DNA of 21,221 bases from RGIG8748 sp045606045 (GCA_045606045.1 JAZURE010000074.1:1-21221), one strand, 5' to 3'; positions 1 to 7,771 are shown, counted from the stretch's first letter. Notes: generated by a model from the sequence alone, not told the origin. Translations and numbers: made by a program.

Positions 1-36
1 ACGAAACTTAGCTTCTGATGCTATAATTTGATTCAT
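1..36 (-). CDS. 5' end of a probable IS transposase (truncated by window edge)
   Basis: Only the first 12 codons are visible, reading MNQIIASEAKFR, and the rest lies outside the window. The ATG is preceded by AAAGGAG at good spacing and by an extended -10 promoter. The N-terminus reminds me of helix-turn-helix/DDE transposases of IS481- or IS3-like elements in Lachnospiraceae and relatives, which begin MNQ(I)..SEAKFRQR. That identification is recognition from memory on a dozen residues, so it is tentative. That a real gene starts here is better supported, by the Shine-Dalgarno site and promoter. If it is an IS, its left end should lie roughly within 100-142, but I cannot identify an inverted repeat without the other end. 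Confidence 0.4.
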   Translation of the reverse strand, partial: MNQIIASEAKFR

Positions 37-79
37 AAGAAAATAGCTCCTTTGACATATGTTTTTTTGGTCATTAAAC

Positions 80-88
80 ATTATATCA
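80..88 (-). promoter_or_regulatory. Extended -10 promoter of the edge gene
   Basis: The minus strand reads TGATATAAT here, a perfect TATAAT with the TGn extension. No good -35 is seen at 17 bases, which is normal for extended -10 promoters. It lies about 45 bases upstream of the ATG at 36. Confidence 0.5.
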
Positions 89-272
89 TATTTGGAGTCT
101 ATTTTCTTTTTTATTTGTCACCCATCAATTGTATCACAACAAAATTATTTTGAAATTATAAATTAATCAGAATAAAATTTTGTAACATTTTCCAAGGTCT
201 CATCGGTATATTTAAAAGCTATTTGCACACAATAATAATCGCAACGCCAATTTAATAAGGAGTGTAGAAAAA

Positions 273-374
273 ATGACAGATAACAAGAAAAATCAGGAAA
301 ATCAGAACAACAATAACAACGAGAACAGAAACAACAAAAATAACAAAAACAACGACAACAAAGACAGATTCTAA
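273..374 (+). CDS. Tiny asparagine/lysine-rich protein (33 aa)
   Basis: This is a 33-codon ORF of very low complexity, starting MTDNKKNQENQ and ending KDRF. About half the residues are Asn, and Lys, Asp, Glu and Gln make up most of the rest. There are no hydrophobic stretches, no Cys and no membrane segment, so the product should be soluble, highly polar and disordered. AAGGAG at 257-262 sits 10 bases before the ATG, and a perfect 14-bp terminator hairpin begins 7 bases after the stop, so it looks like a complete monocistronic unit. The function is unknown. Composition loosely resembles gamma-type small acid-soluble spore proteins (rich in Asn/Gln), but no signature of that family can be shown at this length. 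It is isolated between a probable IS end and a convergent LTA-synthase-like gene. Confidence 0.6.
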   Translation: MTDNKKNQENQNNNNNENRNNKNNKNNDNKDRF

Positions 375-381
375 GAAACCG

Positions 382-416
382 AAAGGCGTATTTCATTTTT
401 GAAATACGCCTTTTGT
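382..416. terminator. Bidirectional intrinsic terminator
   Basis: A perfect 14-bp stem (382-395 with 400-413) with a TTTT loop is followed on the plus strand by TTTT. It ends the small Asn-rich gene on the plus strand and probably also the convergent LTA-synthase-like gene ending at 418. The tail on the minus side is weaker (TTTCGGTTTCTT). Confidence 0.85.
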
Positions 417-417
417 A

Positions 418-2448
418 TTATTGCATAATTATATTTTCTTCTTTAACGATATATGCCTCTGTCTGGCTTAATATGTGCTTATCGCTGCACCTTTGGGCTA
501 CAAATATCTCATCGCCCACATCCGCCGCTGTAGAAGACAATATCATGGTGTTTGTATCTACGTAGGTTGCTCCCTCTTGCGTGCCGTTTACATACACCTT
601 GCTCTTTTCGGTAAATCCTGTACCTTTTATTGTGGTAGCGGTATTTCCTACCAGAATATTTTCGATATAAATCGGGTCTATACCGTACTTTATGTCCGTA
701 GTCTGTATATGAGGCTCCATTCCATAGGCATAATTCTGACCGTAGAGTTCATCGTACATAAGAAGCTGGAGTTCATCGTGATACAGAGGATTGTCCTTGT
801 CATCCTTGTAATAACGATGAAGCTTATTTACATAGTTGCCGTTGAAGCCAAGCATCTCGGTAACTCTGGAATTAAGCTGATATGCAAACAAATCCTCATC
901 AACCACGGGAATATCATAGTTGGCACATACTACATATTCGGTTTCAAAAAGGTCTGCGTTTTCAAGCTGGTCCTTGGATATACTCATTGCAGGAAGATGA
1001 TCGCCGTAGAAAACAAGAACGGTAGGCTCATTAAAATTATTTACAGCATCTACAAGTTCCCCTACAAACATATCCATCTCGTGAAGCTGATTTACAAAAT
1101 ATTCAAAACCGATTTTGTATACCTCATCATCAAGTCCCGACTCTACACGAATGGGTTGATTCTCATCTACAACCTCTGTGGGATATTTACCGTGGCTCTG
1201 CACAGATACTCCAAACACAAAATCTCTGCCCTCGGTAGAATTAAGACATTTGAATATTTCCTGGGTGAGAATCTTGTCCTTGGCCCAGTTGATAGGATTT
1301 CGCTCTACATCGTGCATATATTCAACAGGTATAAAGGTGTCAAATCCTAAGTTGGCATAATTTCTGTGTCTGTCGTAAAAAGTACCTGTATGGTTGTGTA
1401 CCGCATGGGAGGAATATCCGAGGCTCTTGAGATCATAACAAAGCGAGCCTGCCGTATGGTTTAATGTGATAGTCTTGTACGGGTACTCACATGTACCGAA
1501 CATCCCCACACTCATGCCCGTGAGGACCTCAAACTCGGCATTACAGGTGCCTCCGCCAAGACCGGGAATTCTTAAATATCCCGAAGAATTCTCTTCTTTT
1601 AACCTGGTATATACAGGAAGTGGATTCTCGTTATATACAACGTCTTTCATCTTGTTTACATCAAAGAAGGATTCAAGCTGTACATATATGATATTCGGTT
1701 TAACTCGCGGCTCGGACAGCTTGGGCACATTTTCGTCCAGTCTGCCTGTAAGCTCTTTTATAGTCTCTTCGGAATAATTCTCAGGTTTGTCTACACCGCG
1801 ATTTACCGCACTGCAGGAAAAACTGTATACAAAACCGTAATTTTTGTATGCCTCGGGAAGATTTGCAAAGCACTCAGGGTCATTGTATATAGTGTAGGAT
1901 GAAGCCATGGCAACAACGCATATAATTGCAGAGAAAAGCATATATATAGATGCCGAAGCATAATTTGGCTTAACCCTTGGTGCAAATTTTAAAACCACAA
2001 CTATTATGGCAACTGCCGCCACCGCCATTACAGAGAACGACACAATCTGTATTGGCTTAACATACGCATTCATAATATCGAGTGCGGACTTAACTATAGA
2101 GAAATCCACTGCCGCCAAAGGCGTATTTCTGTAGGTAAGGATTATGGCATTTGTAACTCCAAGTGCCGTCCATAGTATAATCACCAGACTGAGTACAAAA
2201 TACCGGCGGTTAAAGAACAGGCACAGTACTGATGTACACAGTATTATGGAAAAATTGGATGCAAAAAATCCCACATGGTATATCATAAAACTAACTGCAA
2301 GAGGTACAGAGTGTCTTCCTAATACCTCAAGCAAAAAAGTGAGTACAAACGATATGGCAATGCAAAGAAGCATGTCTGTATATTTAATTGTTTTGAGCTG
2401 GTCTTTAAAAGATGCGAAAAAACCTTTTACGGTATCAAGTTTTATCAT
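418..2448 (-). CDS. LTA synthase family phosphoglycerol transferase with C-terminal IPT-like domain
   Basis: This is a membrane-anchored sulfatase-fold enzyme of the lipoteichoic acid synthase/phosphoglycerol transferase superfamily, 676 aa from the chosen start. About five membrane helices occupy residues 25-185. The catalytic domain follows outside the membrane: the metal ligand Glu in VQLES (about E259), the nucleophile Thr in GGGTCNAEFEVLTG (about T301), the SHG motif (about H419) and GDH (D483-H484). All key residues are present, so it should transfer glycerophosphate from phosphatidylglycerol to a polymer or glycan. Residues about 590-670 add a beta-rich segment (ILVGNTATTIKGTGF) typical of IPT/TIG domains, which ordinary LtaS lacks. 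GGAGG lies 8 bases before the ATG at 2448; in-frame starts further upstream (2481, 2463) lack such a site. It has its own promoter. The acceptor cannot be read from sequence. Confidence 0.9.
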   Translation of the reverse strand: MIKLDTVKGFFASFKDQLKTIKYTDMLLCIAISFVLTFLLEVLGRHSVPLAVSFMIYHVGFFASNFSIILCTSVLCLFFNRRYFVLSLVIILWTALGVTNAIILTYRNTPLAAVDFSIVKSALDIMNAYVKPIQIVSFSVMAVAAVAIIVVVLKFAPRVKPNYASASIYMLFSAIICVVAMASSYTIYNDPECFANLPEAYKNYGFVYSFSCSAVNRGVDKPENYSEETIKELTGRLDENVPKLSEPRVKPNIIYVQLESFFDVNKMKDVVYNENPLPVYTRLKEENSSGYLRIPGLGGGTCNAEFEVLTGMSVGMFGTCEYPYKTITLNHTAGSLCYDLKSLGYSSHAVHNHTGTFYDRHRNYANLGFDTFIPVEYMHDVERNPINWAKDKILTQEIFKCLNSTEGRDFVFGVSVQSHGKYPTEVVDENQPIRVESGLDDEVYKIGFEYFVNQLHEMDMFVGELVDAVNNFNEPTVLVFYGDHLPAMSISKDQLENADLFETEYVVCANYDIPVVDEDLFAYQLNSRVTEMLGFNGNYVNKLHRYYKDDKDNPLYHDELQLLMYDELYGQNYAYGMEPHIQTTDIKYGIDPIYIENILVGNTATTIKGTGFTEKSKVYVNGTQEGATYVDTNTMILSSTAADVGDEIFVAQRCSDKHILSQTEAYIVKEENIIMQ

Positions 2449-2502
2449 GTTTGATGCCTCCATAACAATTAAGAAAAACAATCAAAAAAATTCACAGGTT
2501 AC

Positions 2503-2531
2503 AGTATAGCACAAAAACTTTCATATTTCAA
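2503..2531 (-). promoter_or_regulatory. Sigma-A promoter of the LTA-synthase-like gene
   Basis: On the minus strand TTGAAA (2526-2531) and TATACT (2503-2508) are separated by exactly 17 bases. The start of transcription would be near 2497, giving a leader of about 50 bases before the ATG at 2448. Confidence 0.75.
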
Positions 2532-2561
2532 GATATAATTCATGCCATAATTTTATTTGCT

Positions 2562-4220
2562 TCAAAATTCGTCTATCTTCTCACAGGTCTGTTTTTTATA
2601 GTCAAATATATACACACCGTCCGAAAACCGTTCTGCGTATATATGCTTCATTATCTCCTTGGCAGGAACATCGTAGTACTCGGGGAATTTCTCCCTTTTA
2701 AGTTCTTCGTTTCGGAACATATCGTACACCAGAGGAAGAAGTGTATCGTCTGAGTCTCCAAACCAGCAAGGTCTCCTGCCTACACGGAATTTAAGAAGAT
2801 AATCTTTTTTAAGCATATCCTTTAAAGCCTCATCGCCATCTGTGCATTCAAGCAAAACAGAAAACAACTCCTGTTTTGAAAATGCATAGCCTACCGGATA
2901 GTTGTCCTTTATGTATCTGCCTATATTCATAAACATTTCAAACGGTGATACCCACTTTGCCAAAAGGTAATTCATCGTATGTAAGAAGCTTCCGCTGTTG
3001 TAGTACTTTTCCAAAGCATCTTCCACGCACTTTATGATGCACAATTCTTCGTAGGATATAAAGTTATTCCCTATTACCTCATAGGGTGCGGTATCACTGT
3101 AGGCATATCCGTACAAATTTTCCTGGGAGCGTATTTTGGAGCCTTTTAAAAGTTTTAAAAATCCGAGCTGAAGCACATGAGGTCTTAAAGCTATAACATC
3201 GTCAAACGATTTTTTAAATGAGGTTAAATCCTCCTCGGGAAGACCTGCAATAAGGTCAAGATGAATATGCACAGTATCCAAATCCATAAGCTTTCTTACT
3301 GTAGCGGAAAGCTTGTCAAAGGAAATATTTCTTTCTATCGCCCTCATGGTGTCCTCATTTGTGGTCTGAACACCTATTTCAAAACGCAGAGAACCTCTCT
3401 TGATACGGGATATGATATCTGTGATTTCATCATCTATAATATCCCCTGCAAGCTCCATATGGAAAACCGTGTCCGACGGATTATCTGCAATGTAGCGCAA
3501 AATCTCTTTGGCACGCTTTGGATTTGCATTAAAGGTGCGGTCTACAAACTTAACAAGAGGCACCTTGTGCTCCATAAAAAACGACAGCTCTTTCTTTACC
3601 CTTTCGGCATCAAGAAACCTTACGGCTGAATTTTCGCCCGAGATACAATATGTACATCTGTAGGGACATCCGCGCGAAGATTCGTAATAGATAATGCGGT
3701 TTTTGAAAGCATCAATACTCTCATCGTATACAAAGGGCAGTTCATTAAGGTTGCACAGCTCCAATCTGTTTGGATTGGATATTATTTTATAACCTGTTCT
3801 GTATGTAACTGACAAAACCTCTTCTATATCACCCGTGCCATTTAGTGCGGCAATGTACTCTCTTAAGGTAATCTCGCCCTCTCCTCTTACTATAGCATCT
3901 ATCTGCGGATTACTCTTCATCAAATCCTCACAGTCATACATAGCCTCGTAGCCTCCAAGGACTATCTTTATATTCGGATTTGCCTTTTTTAATACCGAGC
4001 TTACCTTAAGCACCATATCTATATTCCATATATAACAAGAAAAGGCAACACAATCTGCCTTTTCGCCAAAAAGGTCAAGGCAGATGTCGCCAACTGTATC
4101 GTTTATAGTATATTCCTTTACTACACATCTGCATATATCCTTTACTGCAGAGTTAAGGCATCTTACAGAAAGGCAGGTGTGTATATATTTTGCGTTAAGG
4201 GCAGTCAGTACAAGCTTCAT
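2562..4220 (-). CDS. B12-binding domain radical SAM protein, DUF4080 family
   Basis: The protein has 552 aa. The N-terminal part (about 1-125) is a cobalamin-binding-like Rossmann domain of the type found in B12-dependent radical SAM enzymes, starting MKLVLTALNAKYIH, a sequence typical of this family. The radical SAM core follows with the cluster motif CPYRCTYC (C185, C189, C192), which binds a [4Fe-4S] cluster and splits S-adenosylmethionine. The last third (about 380-550) matches the DUF4080 region. The substrate is unknown; tRNA or small-molecule methylation/methylthiolation would be a guess. The ATG at 4220 has AAGGA upstream, lying in the 17-bp gap and the last codon of ytxC, so the two are very probably co-transcribed. 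No clear terminator follows, and some read-through into the next gene is possible. Confidence 0.9.
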   Translation of the reverse strand: MKLVLTALNAKYIHTCLSVRCLNSAVKDICRCVVKEYTINDTVGDICLDLFGEKADCVAFSCYIWNIDMVLKVSSVLKKANPNIKIVLGGYEAMYDCEDLMKSNPQIDAIVRGEGEITLREYIAALNGTGDIEEVLSVTYRTGYKIISNPNRLELCNLNELPFVYDESIDAFKNRIIYYESSRGCPYRCTYCISGENSAVRFLDAERVKKELSFFMEHKVPLVKFVDRTFNANPKRAKEILRYIADNPSDTVFHMELAGDIIDDEITDIISRIKRGSLRFEIGVQTTNEDTMRAIERNISFDKLSATVRKLMDLDTVHIHLDLIAGLPEEDLTSFKKSFDDVIALRPHVLQLGFLKLLKGSKIRSQENLYGYAYSDTAPYEVIGNNFISYEELCIIKCVEDALEKYYNSGSFLHTMNYLLAKWVSPFEMFMNIGRYIKDNYPVGYAFSKQELFSVLLECTDGDEALKDMLKKDYLLKFRVGRRPCWFGDSDDTLLPLVYDMFRNEELKREKFPEYYDVPAKEIMKHIYAERFSDGVYIFDYKKQTCEKIDEF

Positions 4221-4237
4221 GGTATTATTTTCCTTTT

Positions 4238-4972
4238 CTATTTGTATTGTATTCTGTCTTGAAATACAGCGGTTATGACAGAAGATATCTCGTTTTTTAA
4301 AAATTCCTCTTTGCCGTTAATCTCTATCCGTTTTGGATTCATGGTTACAAGTTCTGCCAGAATATCCTCCTCATCGAGAGCATATTCCGTACATACCTGT
4401 TTTTCCTCCGGTATACACGACGATATGCGGATTCCGCTGCTGTCTGCAATAAGCTCAACCTTGTCGAAGCTTTCCATTGATACAAAGGTAAAATTTTTTA
4501 ATAGGTCTATAAATTCGCTGTTTTCATTTGCCGCAATGAGTCTGTCTGCTTCCTCCGCAGACATCTCCTTTACCTTACTGTCCATATCTTTGCACATGAA
4601 ATCATAGAATGCAAAAGGGTTTACGGAATTTTTGACCTTGGTATATACATACAGTCTTCCCGATAGCTCATCCAAAAACTCTCTGTCTGAAATTCTGCTG
4701 TATATAAGATTTATTTCGTCCGAATTAAAGCATGCGTAGTAATTATTGTGTAAAAAACGCTTCACAGCCAATTTTACATTTACATCTTTAATATAACCGG
4801 TAAGCTCACAGCAAATGCCGTAGAGTCCTTCGTCATCCGTCTCTGTTTCCACCTCGGATGAATCCTCTCCGCAGTAAACATGGTGCTTTATATTACGTTT
4901 TGTCATATAATCCGAAATTTTTTGTTTATAGTCTGTATTATCACCGGTAAATACTATCTTTGTACACAACAT
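4238..4972 (-). CDS. ytxC: Sporulation protein YtxC
   Basis: A soluble protein of 244 aa whose C-terminal half matches the YtxC family: an EFIDLLKNF segment, then a stretch about 20 residues before the end reading MNPKRIEINGKEEF, followed by a short helix ending in DRI. The N-terminal third is poorly conserved. YtxC proteins occur in endospore formers and are annotated as sporulation-related; the molecular activity is not known. I prefer the ATG at 4972, with AAGG 8 bases upstream. The GTG two codons earlier (4978) leaves only two bases between AAGG and the start. The gene directly precedes the DUF4080 radical SAM gene. The 65 bases upstream, after the DUF6873 gene, hold no obvious terminator. 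Confidence 0.8.
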   Translation of the reverse strand: MLCTKIVFTGDNTDYKQKISDYMTKRNIKHHVYCGEDSSEVETETDDEGLYGICCELTGYIKDVNVKLAVKRFLHNNYYACFNSDEINLIYSRISDREFLDELSGRLYVYTKVKNSVNPFAFYDFMCKDMDSKVKEMSAEEADRLIAANENSEFIDLLKNFTFVSMESFDKVELIADSSGIRISSCIPEEKQVCTEYALDEEDILAELVTMNPKRIEINGKEEFLKNEISSVITAVFQDRIQYK

Positions 4973-5037
4973 TCTCACAACCTTTTAAATTTTGCACACT
5001 TGCTACGGGAATATTATGTGTATTATTTAATTATTTA

Positions 5038-5727
5038 TTAGAAAGTAATTGCACCGCCGTAATCGGTAAGTTTTTCTATTCCGAGGGATACGATTTTGCT
5101 CCCCGAGGATTTGCAAAATTGTTCGATTGCTTCAAAATCGGGGTGCTTTGAAACATCTCCGAAAAAATATACGGTTTTATCCGCATAGAAAGAAGCTCCG
5201 CCTATAAAGCCATAATCGAAATCTTCCAAATCTATATGAGCGGGAGAAATAAGAAGCGAACGAATCGAATTTTGTATTGCTTTTTTGTGTATGCTCCTGT
5301 CTGCAGTTATAATTGCATTTTCCGATACCTTGCAAATACTGCATCCGCTGTAGCCTTGAGATACATCTATGAATTCTTTATTTTTCAAGACCTGCTTTAA
5401 TACGGGGTCCGTACAGCTTTTTTTGTGAAAAACACTATTTCCGACTACTTTAACATTATATGCAATATCGCCCGGGTAGTTGCAAGAAAGAAGGCTGTCT
5501 CCGCATGAGAGATTTACACCATGGGATGAGAGTATTTTTTTGTAATAATCATAGAGACCTCTTTCGCACACAAAATCACCGTCACAGCCCGATATCTGCA
5601 TGTCGGGATGGTATCTTAAGCCGTGCAGAACACGCGGGTTTTCAATGGTAAAATAAATATCAAATCCGTTTTTGATAAGTACCTTTTTTATACTGTCCGA
5701 TACATTTGCCGCTACAATTATATTCAA
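5038..5727 (-). CDS. DUF6873 family, GME-fold-like protein
   Basis: A 229-aa cytoplasmic protein that I place in the clostridial DUF6873 family, annotated as having the guanidino-group-modifying enzyme (GME) fold shared with arginine deiminases and amidinotransferases. Conserved blocks are LRYHPDMQ (37-44), YPGDIAYN (84-91), QGYSGCSIC (125-132), GFIGGAS (173-179), a second HPD (195-197) and LTDYGG (220-225). The repeated pattern fits the pseudo-symmetric propeller of GME proteins. The substrate is unknown. I use a TTG start at 5727 because AAGGTGGTGAG lies just upstream; a GTG 9 bases earlier would overlap that site, and a longer reading back to 5838 would translate through the hairpin at 5804-5830 and is unlikely. 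Downstream lies ytxC, perhaps in the same transcript, which hints at a link to sporulation, but this is inference. Confidence 0.75.
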   Translation of the reverse strand: MNIIVAANVSDSIKKVLIKNGFDIYFTIENPRVLHGLRYHPDMQISGCDGDFVCERGLYDYYKKILSSHGVNLSCGDSLLSCNYPGDIAYNVKVVGNSVFHKKSCTDPVLKQVLKNKEFIDVSQGYSGCSICKVSENAIITADRSIHKKAIQNSIRSLLISPAHIDLEDFDYGFIGGASFYADKTVYFFGDVSKHPDFEAIEQFCKSSGSKIVSLGIEKLTDYGGAITF

Positions 5728-5771
5728 AAAACTCACCACCTTACATACAAACACATAATATATAATAACAT

Positions 5772-5787
5772 CCGACAATACTGTCGG
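5772..5787. repeat. Palindrome upstream of the DUF6873 gene
   Basis: CCGACA and TGTCGG flank the 4-base spacer ATAC. It lies just downstream of a TATAAT (minus strand, 5791-5796), a position where a repressor site would sit. No operator family is recognised. Confidence 0.4.
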
Positions 5788-5803
5788 TTGATTATATAGG
5801 AGT

Positions 5804-5830
5804 TGTGCGGCGCAAGTCTCGCGCCGCACA
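5804..5830. terminator. GC-rich hairpin after the M42 peptidase gene
   Basis: A perfect 10-bp stem, TGTGCGGCGC with GCGCCGCACA, encloses a 7-base loop. It lies about 20 bases beyond the stop of the M42 gene, where a terminator is expected, but the minus-strand tail (AACTCCTATATAAT) has no U-run. It could be a weak or Rho-dependent terminator, or an mRNA-stabilising structure. Confidence 0.45.
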
Positions 5831-5848
5831 GTCTCCATTGTTTATAAA

Positions 5849-6835
5849 TTAATTGAAATTTGTATTTACAAAGCCCGATATAAGCTTAACAGCTCCATCT
5901 ACATCCTTCATACTTACACATTCATGCGGAGTGTGTATATATCTTGTAGGTATGGATACGGCTCCTGTCATAACTCCCGTACCCGATGTATGAATAGCTC
6001 CCGCATCTGTTCCGCCAATGGACAAAACCTCATGCTGAATCTGTATATTATCCCGCTTAGCAACGGCTTTTAAGGCATCATTTACATACTTGTGGGTAAT
6101 TATGGAATTATCCATATACTTAATGCACGGACCCGATCCTAATTTAACAGACATTGGTTTACATTCGGGTGTGTCTCCCGTGTCAGTAACATCTACCGCA
6201 AGAGCGATATCGGGGTTTATGGCATTTGATACAGCCTTTGCACCTCTGCAGCCGAGTTCCTCCTGCGAAGTAAATACAAAATAAAGGTCATTAGGACAAT
6301 CCTCCATCTGCATGAGTACCTTAATAAGAGCATACACCCCTGCTCTGTTGTCCATCGCCTTTGAAAAAACTCTATCGCCGTTTTGAAAAAATCTGCCCTC
6401 AAAAACTGCACTGTCTCCTATTGAAATAAGCTCCATAGCATCTTTAGCATTTTTGGCGCCGATATCTATATACATCTTCTGAATGTTAAAGTCTTTTTTT
6501 AAGTCTTCTTTTTCTTCGTATGCCACAACGCCCTTTACACCGTTTTCAAATACTACGCTCTGGTAGAGTGCGCAGTAAGGCATAACCCCGCCTACTGCGG
6601 AAAAACGGACAAATCCATTTTCGTCTATATAATTCGCCAAAAGGCCTATTTCGTCCATATGTGCGGCAAGAAGAATCTTTTTGCCATTTCCTTTTTTGCG
6701 AACTACAAGGTTTCTCATATTATCGGTATAAACCTCGTCTGCATAGGGCGATACCAAACTTGATATAAATTCGCAAATTTTAAGTTCGTTTCCCGAGGGT
6801 GAATATATCCCGGTGAGTTTTTCGAGTAATTCCAT
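5849..6835 (-). CDS. M42 family metallopeptidase (aminopeptidase)
   Basis: A 328-aa cytoplasmic peptidase of family M42 (PepA/TET/FrvX type), which forms large tetrahedral complexes and trims amino acids from peptide N-termini. All metal and catalytic residues are visible: H59 with its partner D61 in AAHMDEIG, D162 in MDNRAG, the catalytic Glu pair in QEELG (192-193), D215 in AVDVTD, and H301 in RYIHTPHE. Length is normal for the family (about 330-360). The ATG has AGGAGG 5 bases upstream, and that site overlaps the stop of the cysteine synthase gene 9 bases away, so the two form a tight operon. Peptide turnover next to cysteine synthesis suggests amino-acid supply, but specificity cannot be read from the sequence. 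Older annotation of such proteins as endoglucanases is not supported. Confidence 0.95.
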   Translation of the reverse strand: MELLEKLTGIYSPSGNELKICEFISSLVSPYADEVYTDNMRNLVVRKKGNGKKILLAAHMDEIGLLANYIDENGFVRFSAVGGVMPYCALYQSVVFENGVKGVVAYEEKEDLKKDFNIQKMYIDIGAKNAKDAMELISIGDSAVFEGRFFQNGDRVFSKAMDNRAGVYALIKVLMQMEDCPNDLYFVFTSQEELGCRGAKAVSNAINPDIALAVDVTDTGDTPECKPMSVKLGSGPCIKYMDNSIITHKYVNDALKAVAKRDNIQIQHEVLSIGGTDAGAIHTSGTGVMTGAVSIPTRYIHTPHECVSMKDVDGAVKLISGFVNTNFN

Positions 6836-6844
6836 AACTGCCTC

Positions 6845-7771
6845 CTATTCAAATAAAGGAGTTGAGAAGTATCTTTCTGCGGTATCGGGAAGTACAGTTA
6901 CCACCGTCTTGCCTCTGCCGAGCTTTTTGGCAAGTGCAATGGCTGCAGCAACATTTGTACTGCTTGATATACCGCAAAGTATACCCTCTTTGGATGCGAG
7001 GTCCTTGGAGGTCTGTATAGCTTCATCATCCTTTACTATGTATATATCGTTATAAATCTCTGTGTTAAGTATCTCGGGTATAAGTCCGTCGCCTATGCCC
7101 ATCTGCAAATGCGTGCCGATGGAGCCACCCGAAAGGATTGCAGCATGTTCCGGCTCTGCCGCCCAGATTTCTATATCGGGGTTATACTTGCGAAGCGTTT
7201 CCCCTATGCCCGTGATGGTACCGCCTGTTCCTATGCCCGAACAGAAGCCGTGTATGGGACCGTTTACCTGATTTATTATTTCCATACCCGTCTGCTCGCG
7301 TTGTATGGATGGATTTGCGGGGTTTTCAAACTGTTGGGGCACAAATACTCTGCTATCCACTTGCTGCATCTTAAGAGCTATGGAGAGGCACTCATCTATA
7401 CACTCTCCTATGTTTCCTGCATCGTGAACAAGTATAACCTCGGCACCGTAATGATTTACAAGCTTTCTGCGTTCCTCACTCACGGAGTCGGGCATTATTA
7501 TTTTAGTCTTGTAACCCAAAACAGCTCCCACCAGAGCAAGTCCTATACCCTGATTTCCGCTTGTAGGCTCAACGATGATTGTATCCCTACCTATAAGTCC
7601 CCTGCTTTCGGCGTCCTTTATCATATTGTACGCGGTGCGTGTCTTTATGGAACCGCCGACATTAAGACCCTCAAACTTAACAAGAATCTGTGCGCTGTCC
7701 CCGCCGGTTAATTTATTCAATTTTATCATAGGCGTATTGCCTATTGCCTCCAAAATATTATTGCAAACCAT
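6845..7771 (-). CDS. cysK: Cysteine synthase (O-acetylserine sulfhydrylase family)
   Basis: A PLP-dependent enzyme of fold type II, 308 aa, that makes cysteine from O-acetylserine and sulfide. The PLP lysine is K43 in GGSIKTRTA, the substrate-binding loop is EPTSGNQGIGLA (68-79), and the phosphate-binding loop is GTGGTITG (181-188). Near the C-terminus are CGISSSTN and the family ending ERYFSTPLF. Compared with E. coli CysK, which has SVKDR and SGNTG, this one reads SIKTR and SGNQG, a variant common in clostridial homologues as I recall; beta-replacement on a related substrate is therefore possible. The start at 7771 has GGAGG 6 bases upstream; the earlier in-frame ATG at 7783 is itself part of that Shine-Dalgarno context and has none of its own. 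The leader from the promoter is about 25 bases, too short for a T-box or riboswitch. Confidence 0.9.
   Translation of the reverse strand: MVCNNILEAIGNTPMIKLNKLTGGDSAQILVKFEGLNVGGSIKTRTAYNMIKDAESRGLIGRDTIIVEPTSGNQGIGLALVGAVLGYKTKIIMPDSVSEERRKLVNHYGAEVILVHDAGNIGECIDECLSIALKMQQVDSRVFVPQQFENPANPSIQREQTGMEIINQVNGPIHGFCSGIGTGGTITGIGETLRKYNPDIEIWAAEPEHAAILSGGSIGTHLQMGIGDGLIPEILNTEIYNDIYIVKDDEAIQTSKDLASKEGILCGISSSTNVAAAIALAKKLGRGKTVVTVLPDTAERYFSTPLFE

Noticed and set aside
163..396. A 77-codon minus-strand frame with a strikingly cysteine-rich segment opposite the Asn-rich ORF.
   Set aside because: It is the mirror of the AAC/AAT-rich plus-strand gene, starts inside the terminator stem and has no Shine-Dalgarno site. 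The cysteines come from the complementary low-complexity bases.
475..1350. A 291-codon plus-strand open frame opposite the LTA-synthase-like gene.
   Set aside because: It lies wholly within a gene with intact catalytic motifs, has no ribosome site and its translation resembles no family. It is an antisense shadow.
7109..7711. A 200-codon plus-strand frame opposite cysK.
   Set aside because: Antisense shadow of a strongly conserved PLP enzyme, with no Shine-Dalgarno site and no recognisable domain.
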